A stretch of 64,000 bases of DNA from Cladosporium sp. IMV 00045 (taxonomy: Eukaryota; Ascomycota; Dothideomycetes; Cladosporiales; Cladosporiaceae): assembly GCA_001931905.2 (NCBI GenBank), contig MSJI02000697.1:1-64000 (forward strand). The letters are read 5' to 3'. Under the pieces are notes generated by a model. It worked only from the letters and a program-made list of their open reading frames with translations, did no database searches and was not told the origin of the DNA. This document shows positions 23,659 through 33,995 of the stretch, in pieces. A program made the translations under genes and the position numbers. The stretch's first letter is position 1. Each line of letters starts with the position of its first letter.

Positions 23659-26600
23659 TCAAGCATATCTCCCCCTCAGATCCGCGAACTCGTCACGGTC
23701 GCCTCTCGCAGGCGAAGCGGACAATTTCATATCCGCCACAGGCGGCAGGGAAGGCAGTTCCTTATCTCTGCTCTCGACGCTGAGACGGCCGCGTTGGGAT
23801 TCTGCTGAGAGACGACCCTTATACTTCTCGTCCTTGGGAGGTGTCGGTGGAGGTCCGCCGCCCCAGCTCGGTCGGCCTTCGCGCTCGCTGAAAGCGCCGT
23901 CCTGCTTAGGGGGTGTTGGTGGTGGGACCTCGCCGATGCTTTCGGAGGGCATGTTGGCGTTGCCGAGAACAGGAGGGGCGTTGGCTCTTCTTTGTCGGCG
24001 GGAGTTGTCGCGACTGGTCTGCGGTGTCGCGTCGGGAGATGTCTTGCTGACTTGGCTCGAACTCTCAGCTGCTTCTCCTATGACGGGGAGGACTGCCCCT
24101 TCGGAGTCTTGACGGCCGACAGCGCCCAGAGAGCGATCAGGAATGTTCTTCTCGTTAGCTCCGTCGAGAACAGTCTTTTCGGCTGAGCGCTCTGCCTTCT
24201 CGATCACACGCTCTGTGCCAGGTGGGTCTGTCCGGTCTTCGTGGATGTTGCAGCCACCAAGATGAGGGTCGTTGATCGGGGGTTGCACGCCTGGGGGAAG
24301 AACAAGACCGGTTGCTGCTTCGATGGTCTTCGACAGACGATCTTGTTCCGCGCGCTCGCGAGACATGGTCATGCCTGAAATGAACTTGATGAAGCGGTCG
24401 CCGTATCTCTCAGGCGGGATGGGCGAAATCTGAGATTCGTTTCCACCCATGCCTTTCCAGAAATGCTCGGCTTTCTTGACGAAGTTGTACTACCAGAAGT
24501 GTTAGTTTTGCTGGACCTGAAGACGAACAGCAATCAGACTTACCCTAGTCAAGCAGTCGATGATCCCAAGATAATAGATCTCTTCACCTGGCAAGTCGCT
24601 CTCGTGAGTCGCTTGGAATCCCCCATCATCTGCGTAAAAGTAAAAGTCCTTACGATGCGCTCCCTCCGGCATCTTGTCAAGCATCTGGTCCATAGGGACA
24701 GGCTTCTCCTTCTTCACCATCTCCCTCAGTTCCTTCGCCCGCTTCGCAGTCTCCAATTTGCTCGGCGTGCGCGCAAGTGCACCCATCCCAGGCTGGTTCT
24801 GCTCCTCCGTACTGTCGCCGCCAGGTTGGAAGACCTTCAGAGTCTTATCGCGCAGTTGCTCCTCGTTGCCGCGTCCAAGATCGTGAATGCCGACAAGCAT
24901 GGAATAATCCATAATCTTCAACTTCTGCAAGAGCGCAACATCGCGCTGCATCTGCGTCACGAACGCGTCCTTTTTCGTAGGGCCGAATTCGAGGTGCAAG
25001 TTTCGTCGTAACCAGTTCAGATCCTTCAGCGTAGCGCGCGGGTTCTTCTCCAAGTCCTCCTCCTTGAAGTCGCGACCAATGGTGCTTCCCTTCAGATCGA
25101 ACGTCCTGTGAATGTCTCTGTGAGGAGGGAAGAGGTTGTTCATGACGACGAAATGGATTTTCCTGCCGTAGGGGATTTTGACACGATGCAGGCCGTAGAA
25201 CTGAGAAAGCAGGGTGTTGGGATTTTCGCAGACATGGTTGTAGTACTGCTTGAGGATTTTTCGCAGGAACTTGTGCTCGCCGTGGTGTATCGTCTTGATG
25301 ATGTATTTATAGTCTCGGGAGAAATAGAAGAATGATCCACTCTTGCCAGGAGATCCCAGTTCAGAGAGGATGTACTTTGAGGTTAGTGACATGAGGTACT
25401 CAGCAGGATCCAGTCGAAACTTTGCTCTCAGATCGCGGAATACCCAGGGTGCGTAGTCTTTGAACTTGAAGTCGTATTTCGCGCTGGGTGTGAGCTCGTT
25501 TCCTGTGATGTCGAAGCTGAATTTGTGCCGTGCGCCAAAATCGGCATCTGTGAGCTCGCGGTCCAGTTTAGCGTTCGTTCTGCTGACGGTGAATCGGATA
25601 CCAGTAAGCATGTTGTAAGCGGTGACCCAGTTGACGTGATGCTCATCGACTTTGGTGCCAACCACAACCCTGTCGTCATCCGTGTCGACTCGTGCTTTCT
25701 TAGAAGCACGCTTTGCCTTGATGTGTTCTGTCCATCGGGTGACGTCTTCGTTCTGCGGGACATCATCAAGATGCATATCGGAGTGTATTGATCTGGTTAC
25801 TCGCCGCGCCATCTGCAGCGAGCCACGTCGTTTTGTAGGCGTGTTGGGTGAGAAGCGGCCGGTCGACGTTATAACGCCGTCCGTGGATGTTGCTGGGTGT
25901 TCCGAGCTATCACGAGAAGTTCGCGAAGTAGCAAGCTTGGGAACCTCGAGCGTATGTCTGTGTCGGAGTCCATCAGGGCGTGCAGCGGTCGATGAAGTCT
26001 GGGAAGCGTTGGACATTGGCGACGATGGAGGGTGGAATGCCGGCGGTGATGAGGCACGGTGAACGCCGGTTCCGGGGATTCTAAGTCTGCCATCGGGGCC
26101 AGCGTTGCTGGAAGGCTGAGCAGGAGAGCTTTCCTCGACTGGCGCCAGCGCCGTGTTCGGTGTCATCGGCGACGCGATCATGTTCGATCTTTGCGCAGTG
26201 CTATTCGCAGCAGCATCTCCATTAGAAGAAGCAAGCGGTGATTTGGCAGCAGAGGTCTTGACCGGGGCAGCTGGTTTTCCGTTCGGTATGGGCTGCTGGA
26301 AATAGCCCTCTTCCGCGACACCCAATCTTGGCACGGCCTCCTTTACGGTCTCGCCGGACCTCTTCCCTTCCTCCATTTGACTACTCCTCCTCGACCGAGT
26401 GCTCAAGGCAATGCTCTTAGCGCTCGCCGTTCGCTCGGGAGGGGAGAAGCCATTGGGCACGCTCAGCGCACTACCATCTCTGCCGCCAAGACCCTCCTTG
26501 ACATCCCCATTCACCAGGCCCGAAGGCGTCTTTGGCCAACCACCAGGCAAAGCGTCCACCGCAGGCGTCGGCGCGTCGTCCGCGCCGTATTTCTTCCCTC

Positions 26601-26709
26601 CGCTCGCGCCGTTCACATGACCGCCGCCGCTGTAAGAGACACGGCGGCCGGCGTCCGCGTCCCCTCCAGCGGCAGCGGTGGCCGTGGGCATGTCGAAACT
26701 GTGCACCAT
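23659..26709 (-). CDS. mss4: Phosphatidylinositol-4-phosphate 5-kinase (Mss4 type)
   Basis: Makes PI(4,5)P2 at the plasma membrane, controlling actin, endocytosis and exocytosis. Exons 26709-24544 and 24489-23659 (phase 0; donor GTAAGT, acceptor GGTAG), 998 residues. A long Ser/Pro-rich N-terminus precedes the PIP-kinase core, which begins near HHVNWVTAYNMLTGIRFTVS. Visible motifs include PGKSGSFFYFSRDYKYIIKT (G-loop and catalytic Lys region), HFVVMNNLF, the DLKGSTIGR motif and MDYSMLVGIHDL. Exon 2 completes the fold (YNFVKKAEHFWKG, then YGDRFIKFI) and ends in a Pro/Ser tail. I chose the first in-frame ATG; the frame is open for 102 more codons upstream without an ATG, so an upstream exon is possible. 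Confidence 0.9.
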
Positions 26710-28205
26710 GAAAATGCCGCCGGCATTGAGGTCCGTGGACTTCCTCAGACGGGCATTGTTGTCCCCCTCGTGGGGAAAGGAAGCCGCGTGCGCCAGGTCT
26801 GTAATCGTGAAAGGCCGGTGTGCGGTGTCCGGGTCGGCTGCGTGTCCGTCTCTTGGGTCGTTGCTCTCGTGAATCGCGATGTTTGCGGTCTCCAGGTCAC
26901 CTTTGCGTAATTGTCCTGAGCTCAGGTGTCCAGTCACAGCCAATGATGTCTTTCTCAGTGTGGTATTCCCCGATCTGACGGAGAAGGGGTAGGGTGTGTA
27001 TACAGCAGGTAGCAATCAGATAACAAGCAGAAATTGAAGGGGTATCGTGGGGAATAGCAGTGACGGCGACAACAATGTCCAGCAAACGTAAAGGCGACGG
27101 GGACTGAGAGGGGTGGTGATGATGTGTGGTGGTGGTGGAGGTGGCAGTTGGAGATAATCTCGAGGGAGGCCCGTTGGTGTCAGTCCTGTCAGTAGTGCAG
27201 TGCCGTCTCCCCCAAACAGCGCCCAGCCCAGCTTTCGGCTGCGGTTGGACTGATGATCCAAGCTCAGCAAGGAAACCGACAGTCCCGGCCTGGATGCCGC
27301 TAAACTCTATGAGGCTCTCTGCTCTCTCTCGCTTCCGACAGCAGCGTCGTCATAAGGGACAGCCACGCACTGCATGAATGATGACATATAAATAATAACA
27401 AATACTGGGAGACCTCCCAATAGCATGGCTCGCATGGATGCTTTCTGTCGCATGCATACATCGTCTGTCATCCATGGTATTTCTTGTAGCAGCATGGGAA
27501 TTGTTTCACGACTTTCTGCCTGACAACAGTTCATAAGAATTCATAAAAACACGTGCACAAGGCAAGTCTTCACATCGTTTCACAGCCTCTGTGGTCCAGG
27601 AAACCCTACCGCGCGGCAACGGCGACACGCGTCCGAGGACCGTTTTTTGGTGCCGTTTGGTACGTTACCTATGCGATAATCATATTCATGCACGCGTGCA
27701 CAATCAGATCCGCTACACTGATGGACAGCATAAATCCAGTCCTGACAGTGAGTGAATGGCGGTCTGCTCAAGTAATCGCAACAAAAGAGCACAGTGAGAT
27801 GAGACGAACAAGCAAAAAATTAACATGAACACATTTCATGCCCGCTATGTACGGCCATAGTAACATACTCCCTCCTGCATCATCTGCTCCTGTCATCGCA
27901 ATACCGGCGCCCACATGACCGGAGGAAAAAACGCCCGAAGAGCCAAAGAATCCCAGAAAAAAAATAACAAACGAAACCCGCGACATGAAACTGTGTCGTA
28001 GTGCAGAAAAGATCAGAAAACAGTCAAACCCCATCGTCATGTGCTTGCCCGAAGAGCACCCGGATCATATTGGTATCACACCCACGCATGCAAGCCTTTA
28101 GTACGCCGTGATTTGCGCCGTCCAAGACTCCGCTGCAGGCGTCGGTGATGACAGGAGAAGAGGGAAAGTAAGGGATGCGAAGAGAGAGGAACTAAGCTGG
28201 CGAGC
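26710..28205. other. Upstream of mss4 and 3' flank of histone H1
   Basis: The first 300 bases are open in the mss4 frame and may be coding if an upstream exon exists. The remainder, to the H1 stop codon, shows no gene. Confidence 0.45.
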
Positions 28206-29442
28206 TTATTTCTTCGCAGCAGCCTTCTTCGGGGCGGCCTTCTTGGTGGCGGCAGCCTTTTTGGGCTTATCGGTCTTCTGGGGCTGGGCGGACTTGACGA
28301 CACGGCCAGTCTTGGTCTTGGTCATGACCACGGGCTTCTTCTCCTCAACAGCGGGGGCCTGCTTAGTGTTAGCGGTGGGCACATAGTGGTGAGATTCGAC
28401 GACACTGACAGATTTCGGGGCGGCCTTCTTGCTGGTGTTGGCCTTGGCCGCAGGCGCCTTCTTGGTGGTAGCCTTTGCGGTGGTGGACTTGGCGGCGGTC
28501 TTGGTGGTGGCCTTCTTAGCAGCGGGAGCCTTCTTGGTGGTGGTGGCCTTTGTGGTCTTCTTCGCGGCGGCGGGGGCGTCCTCCTTCTTGGTGGTGGTCT
28601 TGGTCGTCTTCTTGGTGGTGGCCTTCGCAGCGGGCTTAGCAGCGGACTTCGCAGGCGGCTTTCCGAGCTTCACGGGGCCAGAGGGTCCTGCAGAGGGCAG
28701 TGAGGTTAGCATGACCGACCTCGATTGAAGCGACGGCATCGACGCAGCATCGGTGTGCGACGCGCGATCGTTCAGAACGATCGCTGCGACCACACATGCA
28801 TTGATGCGTGACACGCCGGATCGTTTGGAAGACTTACCCTTCGGGCGGGCGAAGGTGCCATCCTCGGAACCCTTGGCGAGAGCGCGGTTGAAGAGAGAGG
28901 TGAACTGCGCGTCCTTGACGTGCTCGATGGGGAAGTTGAGGCGAAGGTATTTCTTGAGAGTCTGGCGGCTGTTGGAGAGAGACGAACGTTAGTGGGAAAG
29001 ATCAAACAAGCGGTGACGACCGTCGCACGTTTCGCGTCGCGACACGACGGCGAGATGAGGGATTTACTTACGAGCTACCGTTGCGTTCCTTGAGCTGTAG
29101 GCGGGAAGATATGTTAGCAGGAGTTTCGCGTTCATAGGGGTGCTGGGCGCAAAGTGCGATGAATTGTCGCAAAGCCGTCGGTCGCGTGGTTTGAGACGCG
29201 ACGGTCGGCTTCGCACAAACAATGCGATGACGCGGTCGCCAGAATAGCACGTACGTTGATGATGCCCTCCTTGATCATGTCTGCGAAGTGTCAGTCACAC
29301 GTTCCATCAGAGCTTGCTGGCTTGCCATCGCTGTGCGAGTGGGCAATGCGCGAAGAAACATACCCTGGTAGCTGAGGTTGAAGCCATCGGCGCGAGCGGA
29401 CTTCTTGGGAGCGGCGGCGGTGGTTGCTTTCTTGGGAGGCAT
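28206..29442 (-). CDS. hhoA: Linker histone H1
   Basis: Binds linker DNA at the nucleosome entry/exit site. Five exons: 29442-29364, 29280-29255, 29094-29072, 28968-28838 and 28687-28206; total 741 nt, 246 residues, all joins in frame with GT..AG ends. Residues about 18-90 form the winged-helix H15 domain (DGFNLSYQDMIKEGIIN, LKERNGSSRQTLKKYL, FNRALAKGSEDGTFARPKG). The rest is a Lys/Ala/Thr tail with many KKA and TTKK units, ending PKKAAAKK. Exons 2 and 3 are only 26 and 23 nt. The basic composition and globular domain make the family assignment firm; exon 2 and 3 boundaries are the least certain parts, though each restores the expected domain. Confidence 0.92.
28764..28784. repeat. Perfect 10-bp inverted repeat in an H1 intron
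   Basis: GCGATCGTTC, one A, then GAACGATCGC: perfect 10-bp arms with a 1-nt centre, inside the last intron of histone H1. Confidence 0.9.
29164..29218. repeat. Imperfect inverted repeat in an H1 intron
   Basis: Arms of about 22 nt, starting TTGTCGCAAAGCC and ending GGCTTCGCACAA, with a few mismatches around a loop of about 10 nt, in the intron between the two micro-exons of histone H1. It could fold as a hairpin in the pre-mRNA. Confidence 0.75.
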
Positions 29443-30283
29443 TGTTGCTTGATTAGTTGTGATGATGGAGCAGAAGCTGGCGATTCGGACGATGTGTCTC
29501 GGCTAACGATAAACGGTGTTGTTGTTGCTGAAGAGAGCTGGGACGTGAGGGAGATAGTCAATCGAGGGCGGGCGCGCCGCGGGGCCTTGCTTCATTTATA
29601 CTCGGACACAGCTTCCCACAATCACACACGCTGCAGGTATGCGCTAAGCCTGTTTCGACAGAAGGCACAACACAAACTCCACTCTACCCTCGCCCAGGAG
29701 TGCTATTTCTGCTTGGTGCGGCGGTGGACTGATTGCATTTCTGCTTCAATTTTGCAATTGTTGCTTTTTGGGTGATATATACGTGCAAAAATTACCTTGA
29801 TGTGGACGCGTTTGGCCGGTGGCCCGCGGCGAACTCTGCGAGCAGGTCGCGACTTTGCACCTTTCATCACCACATGCAACACGCCGTCTCCCAGAAAGGG
29901 CAGTTTGCGACCGCATTCTTTGTAGCCTGATGGAATCTACGCCCAATTATTGTGTTTGCCGCAGTGCTGTTGTTTCTTGCGACCGCCACAACAGTCTGGG
30001 CCCAACGGATGGCCACCCCGCTTTTCCGGGTCAGCTGCTCCTCGCACCCCCATCACGCGCCCGTCACCATCACTCTCTCCTCGTCGCGCTTATCTCTGTT
30101 CCTCTATGATAGAATGCTTCGCGGTTCACTTGAGTCCTTGACTCACTGCCGTAAGTGTGGTCTCACTCCCTAGCCAAGCCTTCGTTGTGGTCGTCGGTGA
30201 AACCATGCGCGCGATCCATCCCCCGTCGCGCTCATGCAGAATGTTCCCTCTTGACATCGAAGGATGCCCAACCCAATGCCAGC
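29443..30283. other. Intergenic, H1 promoter to tgs1 3' end
   Basis: 840 bp. It must include the H1 promoter. No gene or RNA is recognised. Confidence 0.5.
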
Positions 30284-31138
30284 TCACTCCATTGCATAAT
30301 CGCCGAAGAAAACACAGAGTGCCTTGCTGGCACCGTACATGCAGTAGTGCGTGACTCGTAGCTTCTCATTCTTACCTTTGTACTTCGCGATGTGCTCAAG
30401 ATCCGACGTGCGAGGCAGGAAGAGCACGACGTGGGTTGCAGGGGCGGAGAACGATTCGTAGAGAGCCTTGAAAGAGTACGGCTGCATCTCGTCCAAATCG
30501 AAAACTTCGTAGTCAGTGTACTGCGGGCCTGCTGGTCGTTAGCTGGGAATGCTTCCTCCGTAGGCTGGCTTGTTGCGCGTGCAGCGAATGACGAACCTCC
30601 CCATGGCGGGCTGCCGAAGACGACGGCTTTCTTAGCGAGAGCCTTGAGTCGTGTCTGAAGCACGTTGAAGATGTCGCCGTGAATCCAGAATATTTTTCTC
30701 GAAACACCATACACTTCTGCATTGTGCTTGGCGCAAGCCAGGGTTTTCTCGTCCTTTTCCACGGCGAAGATTTGTTTCCAGCGTCCAGACAAGGCGAAAG
30801 CAATGGCATTGCCGCCAGCTCCGGCGAAACAATCGATCATGACAGTCTTTTCTTCAGGTGCAGTTGCGACATGTTCCGCGATTTTACTGTAGCATCGTTA
30901 GCCAATCGAAGGAACGGTTGATCAAGACTCAAAGCGCAAAGCGGACTTACTTCGCCACAGGCTCGGGAGTCACACCGAACCATGCATCGTCGGTCATCCA
31001 AATACCCTCATCGTACTTCGAAAAGATGTCGTATCGCTGGTGCCAGTATTTGAAAATTTCTTCGGGCATCTCCTCGCCGCTTTCGTAGTGGTGGACGCCT
31101 TCAGGCATGGCCTTCTCCGCAGCTGCTTCCGAAGCCAT
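30284..31138 (-). CDS. tgs1: Trimethylguanosine synthase (Tgs1)
   Basis: SAM-dependent RNA cap methyltransferase that turns the m7G cap of snRNAs and snoRNAs into 2,2,7-trimethylguanosine in the nucleus or nucleolus. Exons 31138-30951, 30886-30597 and 30528-30284; 240 residues. Branch points GCTAAC are visible in both introns. Motifs in order: YWHQRYDIFSKYDEGIWMT and WFGVTPEPVANKIAEHV (substrate region), VMIDCFAGAGGNAIAFA (SAM-binding motif I), AVEKDEKTLACAKHNAEVYG, and SPPWGGPQY (catalytic motif IV, rebuilt across intron 2). The length equals a bare catalytic core, as in yeast Tgs1. Intron 2 has a weak donor (GTTCGT) but restores the conserved motif exactly. Divergent from grh1. Confidence 0.94.
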
Positions 31139-31583
31139 CTTTGCAGCGATGTGATAGCGTCGGATCAACGTTCTTGAAATAAAGTGATCTGCTTTTCGAA
31201 CTAGTACAGAGGCTATCCCTGGGTTGCCGTCGATCGATTTTGATATTGATAGTAGTTGAGGTGCTGTAAACAGGCGCAAGAAAATGATCGAACAATCGTC
31301 AAACGCGGGATGAACCAATCGACGAGTGAAGTCCAGGAAATCCGAGCTAGGCCGTAATAGGTTAGGCGTGTTTTGCTAACCTCAGGTGTTCGCTGCACGC
31401 GATGCGCGATACAGCAGCTCGATCGCTGAGTGTTGCGACGTTGTCCAATAAAATAAGCGACGGAGCATCCATTTGATCGATTGATTCCAACCGTGTGATC
31501 CAGGATAATTCCGAGCTCTCACGCATTTATCGAAACGAAAGACACAAAAAAAAAAAAACGACACAAAACACCCATCACACACA
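31139..31583. promoter_or_regulatory. Shared divergent promoter, tgs1/grh1
   Basis: 445 bp between the two start codons, with an A run (about 31545-31558) just before the grh1 start. No coding sequence is supported. Confidence 0.55.
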
Positions 31584-32597
31584 ATGGCCAACATGTTCGG
31601 CGCCCTGAATCGCTTCATATCCCGCCTCGACGCCGCCGAAGGGACCGCTCAGAAACCCTCCTCAGCCGGCGCCTTTGGCTTCCAGGTCCTCCGCAACAGC
31701 AACACCGAGATCGCCCTGGAGCCCTGGTTCGACTTCATCATCGGCATCAACGGCCGCACAATCGACAACGCCGACCCGACCCTCTTCTCCACCGAAGTGA
31801 GAAACTGCGCGGGCGCAACGATCAGCTTGGGAGTGTATAGCGCGAAGGGTCAAGTGATCCGCGAGATCTATGCCGGGGTGCCGCACGACCAAGGCCTGGG
31901 TCTGCAGCTGCAATGGAGTCCGCTGAGCTTGGGCGAGGACGTCTGGCACATTCTAGACGTCATGCCCAACTCGCCGGCGGACGTTGCTGGGCTCTTGCCG
32001 TACAGCGACTACGTTATCGGATCGCCTGAGGGCGTGCTGCGCGGGGATGGCGGGCTGGGAGAGCTCGTGGAGGAATTCATGAACAGGCCGCTGAGACTGT
32101 ACGTTTACAACAATGAATACGACGTAACGAGGATGATCACGATCACACCGGCGAAGAACTGGGGTGGTGAGGGAGCGTTGGGCTGCGTGTTGGGATACGG
32201 CGCGCTGCATCGGATTCCTGCGCCGTTGACGGAGCCGACGCAGGCGCCTGGCGAGACTCTGTTTGAGACTGGGCAGGCCGTGAGTGCTGGGGAGAAGTCT
32301 TCGTTCGACCCGCATGGCTCTGCGAGCCAGTCGCCGGGTGCGCCGGCGGAGTTCCTCGTTCCTGCCAACATGCCTTTGAACAACCCGACGCCGCCTCCGC
32401 CGGGGTCGGGAGGTCCACCGCCAGGAAGGGCTAAGAAGGCCAGGGCGCATGCACCAGTGGCTGGTTTGGATGATTATTTTGCAGAGGGTGAGCAGAAGAG
32501 TAAGGAGTTGGAGTCGGGGTCTTCCACGCCGAAGCCGACTAGTGGTTTGCCTCCGCCTCCGAAGGGTGGTCCTCCTAAGGCGGGGGAGAAGGAGTAG
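31584..32597 (+). CDS. grh1: GRASP55/65 homologue (Grh1)
   Basis: Golgi reassembly-stacking protein; in fungi Grh1 works in early secretory traffic and unconventional secretion. Single exon, 337 residues. Two PDZ-like GRASP domains fill about residues 1-210: first SAGAFGFQVLRNSN, LEPWFDFIIGINGR; second DVWHILDVMPNSPADVAGLL, DYVIGSPEGVL, RPLRLYVYN, and GGEGALGCVLGYGALHRIP. The remainder is a Pro/Gly-rich tail. The protein begins MANMFGALNRFISRLD. The ATG four codons in (MFGALN) is an equally likely start and would match family members better. No N-terminal Gly for myristoylation is seen from either start. Confidence 0.95.
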   Translation: MANMFGALNRFISRLDAAEGTAQKPSSAGAFGFQVLRNSNTEIALEPWFDFIIGINGRTIDNADPTLFSTEVRNCAGATISLGVYSAKGQVIREIYAGVPHDQGLGLQLQWSPLSLGEDVWHILDVMPNSPADVAGLLPYSDYVIGSPEGVLRGDGGLGELVEEFMNRPLRLYVYNNEYDVTRMITITPAKNWGGEGALGCVLGYGALHRIPAPLTEPTQAPGETLFETGQAVSAGEKSSFDPHGSASQSPGAPAEFLVPANMPLNNPTPPPPGSGGPPPGRAKKARAHAPVAGLDDYFAEGEQKSKELESGSSTPKPTSGLPPPPKGGPPKAGEKE

Positions 32598-33578
32598 GCC
32601 TGTAGATATAGATGATGATGATACCAAGCATGCATGCACTTGACTGGTCGTGTTATGTATGATCACTGTGGATACTATGCGATTGTGTATGGGCTCTGGA
32701 TGTCCATTAATGGTACTGTTGCTTTCGAAGTCTTGATTCTCAGTACCGTTCCTTCTCGGGTGTGAGCATGTGATGTGGCCATTAAGGCTTTCAAAGCTTC
32801 CAGCTCGAAGCAAAGGCACATTAGAGTCGGAGTCGTCGAGTCGTCAAGTCGTACAGGCTCGATCAAACAATCCCTCTCGTGTCAGTATCTCTGTCTTCTC
32901 CGTCTACGTCTGTGGCGAGCCATCTCGGCTTCGTCGCTCAGCGAGCGTGGCTTCTCATGTGTTTTACGATCGAGCATTGAAGAGCACGCCAGATAATGCT
33001 TGTGAAATAGTATCGTTCATTTCAGCGCTGTCTGATATTGATCTGCTACTCTTCTTGGTCGAACATGCGTGTGGTCTGGTGACACTAGGGAAAGTTGGTG
33101 CAGGCGGAAAGAATATGAGTGCATTTTTGATCGTTTGGTCAATGCAAGCTTGCTTGCATCAACGCGCTAAATCGAAATGAACCGTCACGAACGATCGCAC
33201 GAGACTGAATATAGGTGAGGTCATCCTCCAACTGCGTCAAGCTTTCCAACCATCTCTCTATCTGACCACAAGCACTCGACATACCGTCTGATACGGGCCT
33301 TCGACAACGATGCCATAGCCCCAACCCTAACCCTAAACAAACACGCATTTTGACGAACCCCACATGTCGGTGAAAGACGGACGCACAGGAAGAGGCAGTT
33401 TGCGGAATCAAAAAAACAGCCCTCAAATGGTCGAAATGCATTGTATCGCCCGCGAACAGAGTTTGTCAGATACATAAATACGTCTGTCCTCCAGCGATGC
33501 ATTGCACCTTTTGTAGGTGCAATCTGAATTATATTTTACGAGAAACATCATACGCCATCAACTAATACCATCAACCCA
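32598..33578. other. Intergenic, grh1 to tRNA-Ser
   Basis: About 1 kb without a supported gene. It contains a short telomere-like CCCTAA motif (separate entry). Confidence 0.55.
33319..33337 (+). repeat. Short interstitial telomere-like repeat
   Basis: Two to three CCCTAA units (CCAACCCTAACCCTAAAC), the complement of the fungal telomeric repeat TTAGGG, 240 bp upstream of the tRNA gene. It is too short to be a true telomere. Confidence 0.7.
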
Positions 33579-33675
33579 GCTGCGATGGCGGAGTGGTTAA
33601 CGCGTTAGACTTGAATTCTTCTGAATCAGCTATCTAATACCTTCGGGTGCGTAGGTTCAAATCCTGCTCGCAGCG
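33579..33675 (+). tRNA. tRNA-Ser (UGA anticodon), 16-nt intron
   Basis: The acceptor stem pairs GCTGCGA with TCGCAGC, with discriminator G. The D arm holds the A box (TGGCGGAGTGG), and the T arm has the B box (GGTTCAAATCC). The anticodon stem TTAGA/TCTAA encloses a loop with TGA at 33612-33614. A 16-nt intron at 33616-33631 sits one base after the anticodon, the standard position. A long variable arm (ACC..GGT stem) fits serine type II structure. Confidence 0.93.
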
Positions 33676-33995
33676 ATCTATTTTGATGATTTTTGGGACA
33701 TCTTTTAACCAAGAAACGAACAAGTTATGAGCATGTTCTGAATATGGTCATGTGAGGTGTGAATTATCAGACGGTGGATTTTCAGACTTCACTTTTTGTG
33801 GCTTTTGCAAGGTAGGTAGGTAGGTGGAGAGCACCACGTTATCGTTGTAGCAGGACAACTTGTAAGTGAGGGCTAGCAACAGCTTGCTCTAATACACCAC
33901 CTGTATACCTACGCATGCTACACCAGGCTCCTTGCTACGACCTTCTCGATCTACGACGCCCAATGAATCCAAACCAATAAACACAAACTCCAACA
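33676..33995. other. Intergenic, tRNA to cog5
   Basis: 320 bp including the Pol III terminator and the presumed cog5 promoter. A short GTAG run lies near 33810-33825. Confidence 0.5.
33681..33694 (+). terminator. RNA polymerase III terminator
   Basis: T runs TTTT (33681-33684) and TTTTT (33690-33694) begin 6 nt after the tRNA, as expected for Pol III termination. Confidence 0.75.

Noticed and set aside
31953..32819. Minus-strand 288-codon Arg-rich open frame opposite grh1
   Set aside because: Shadow frame with implausible composition.
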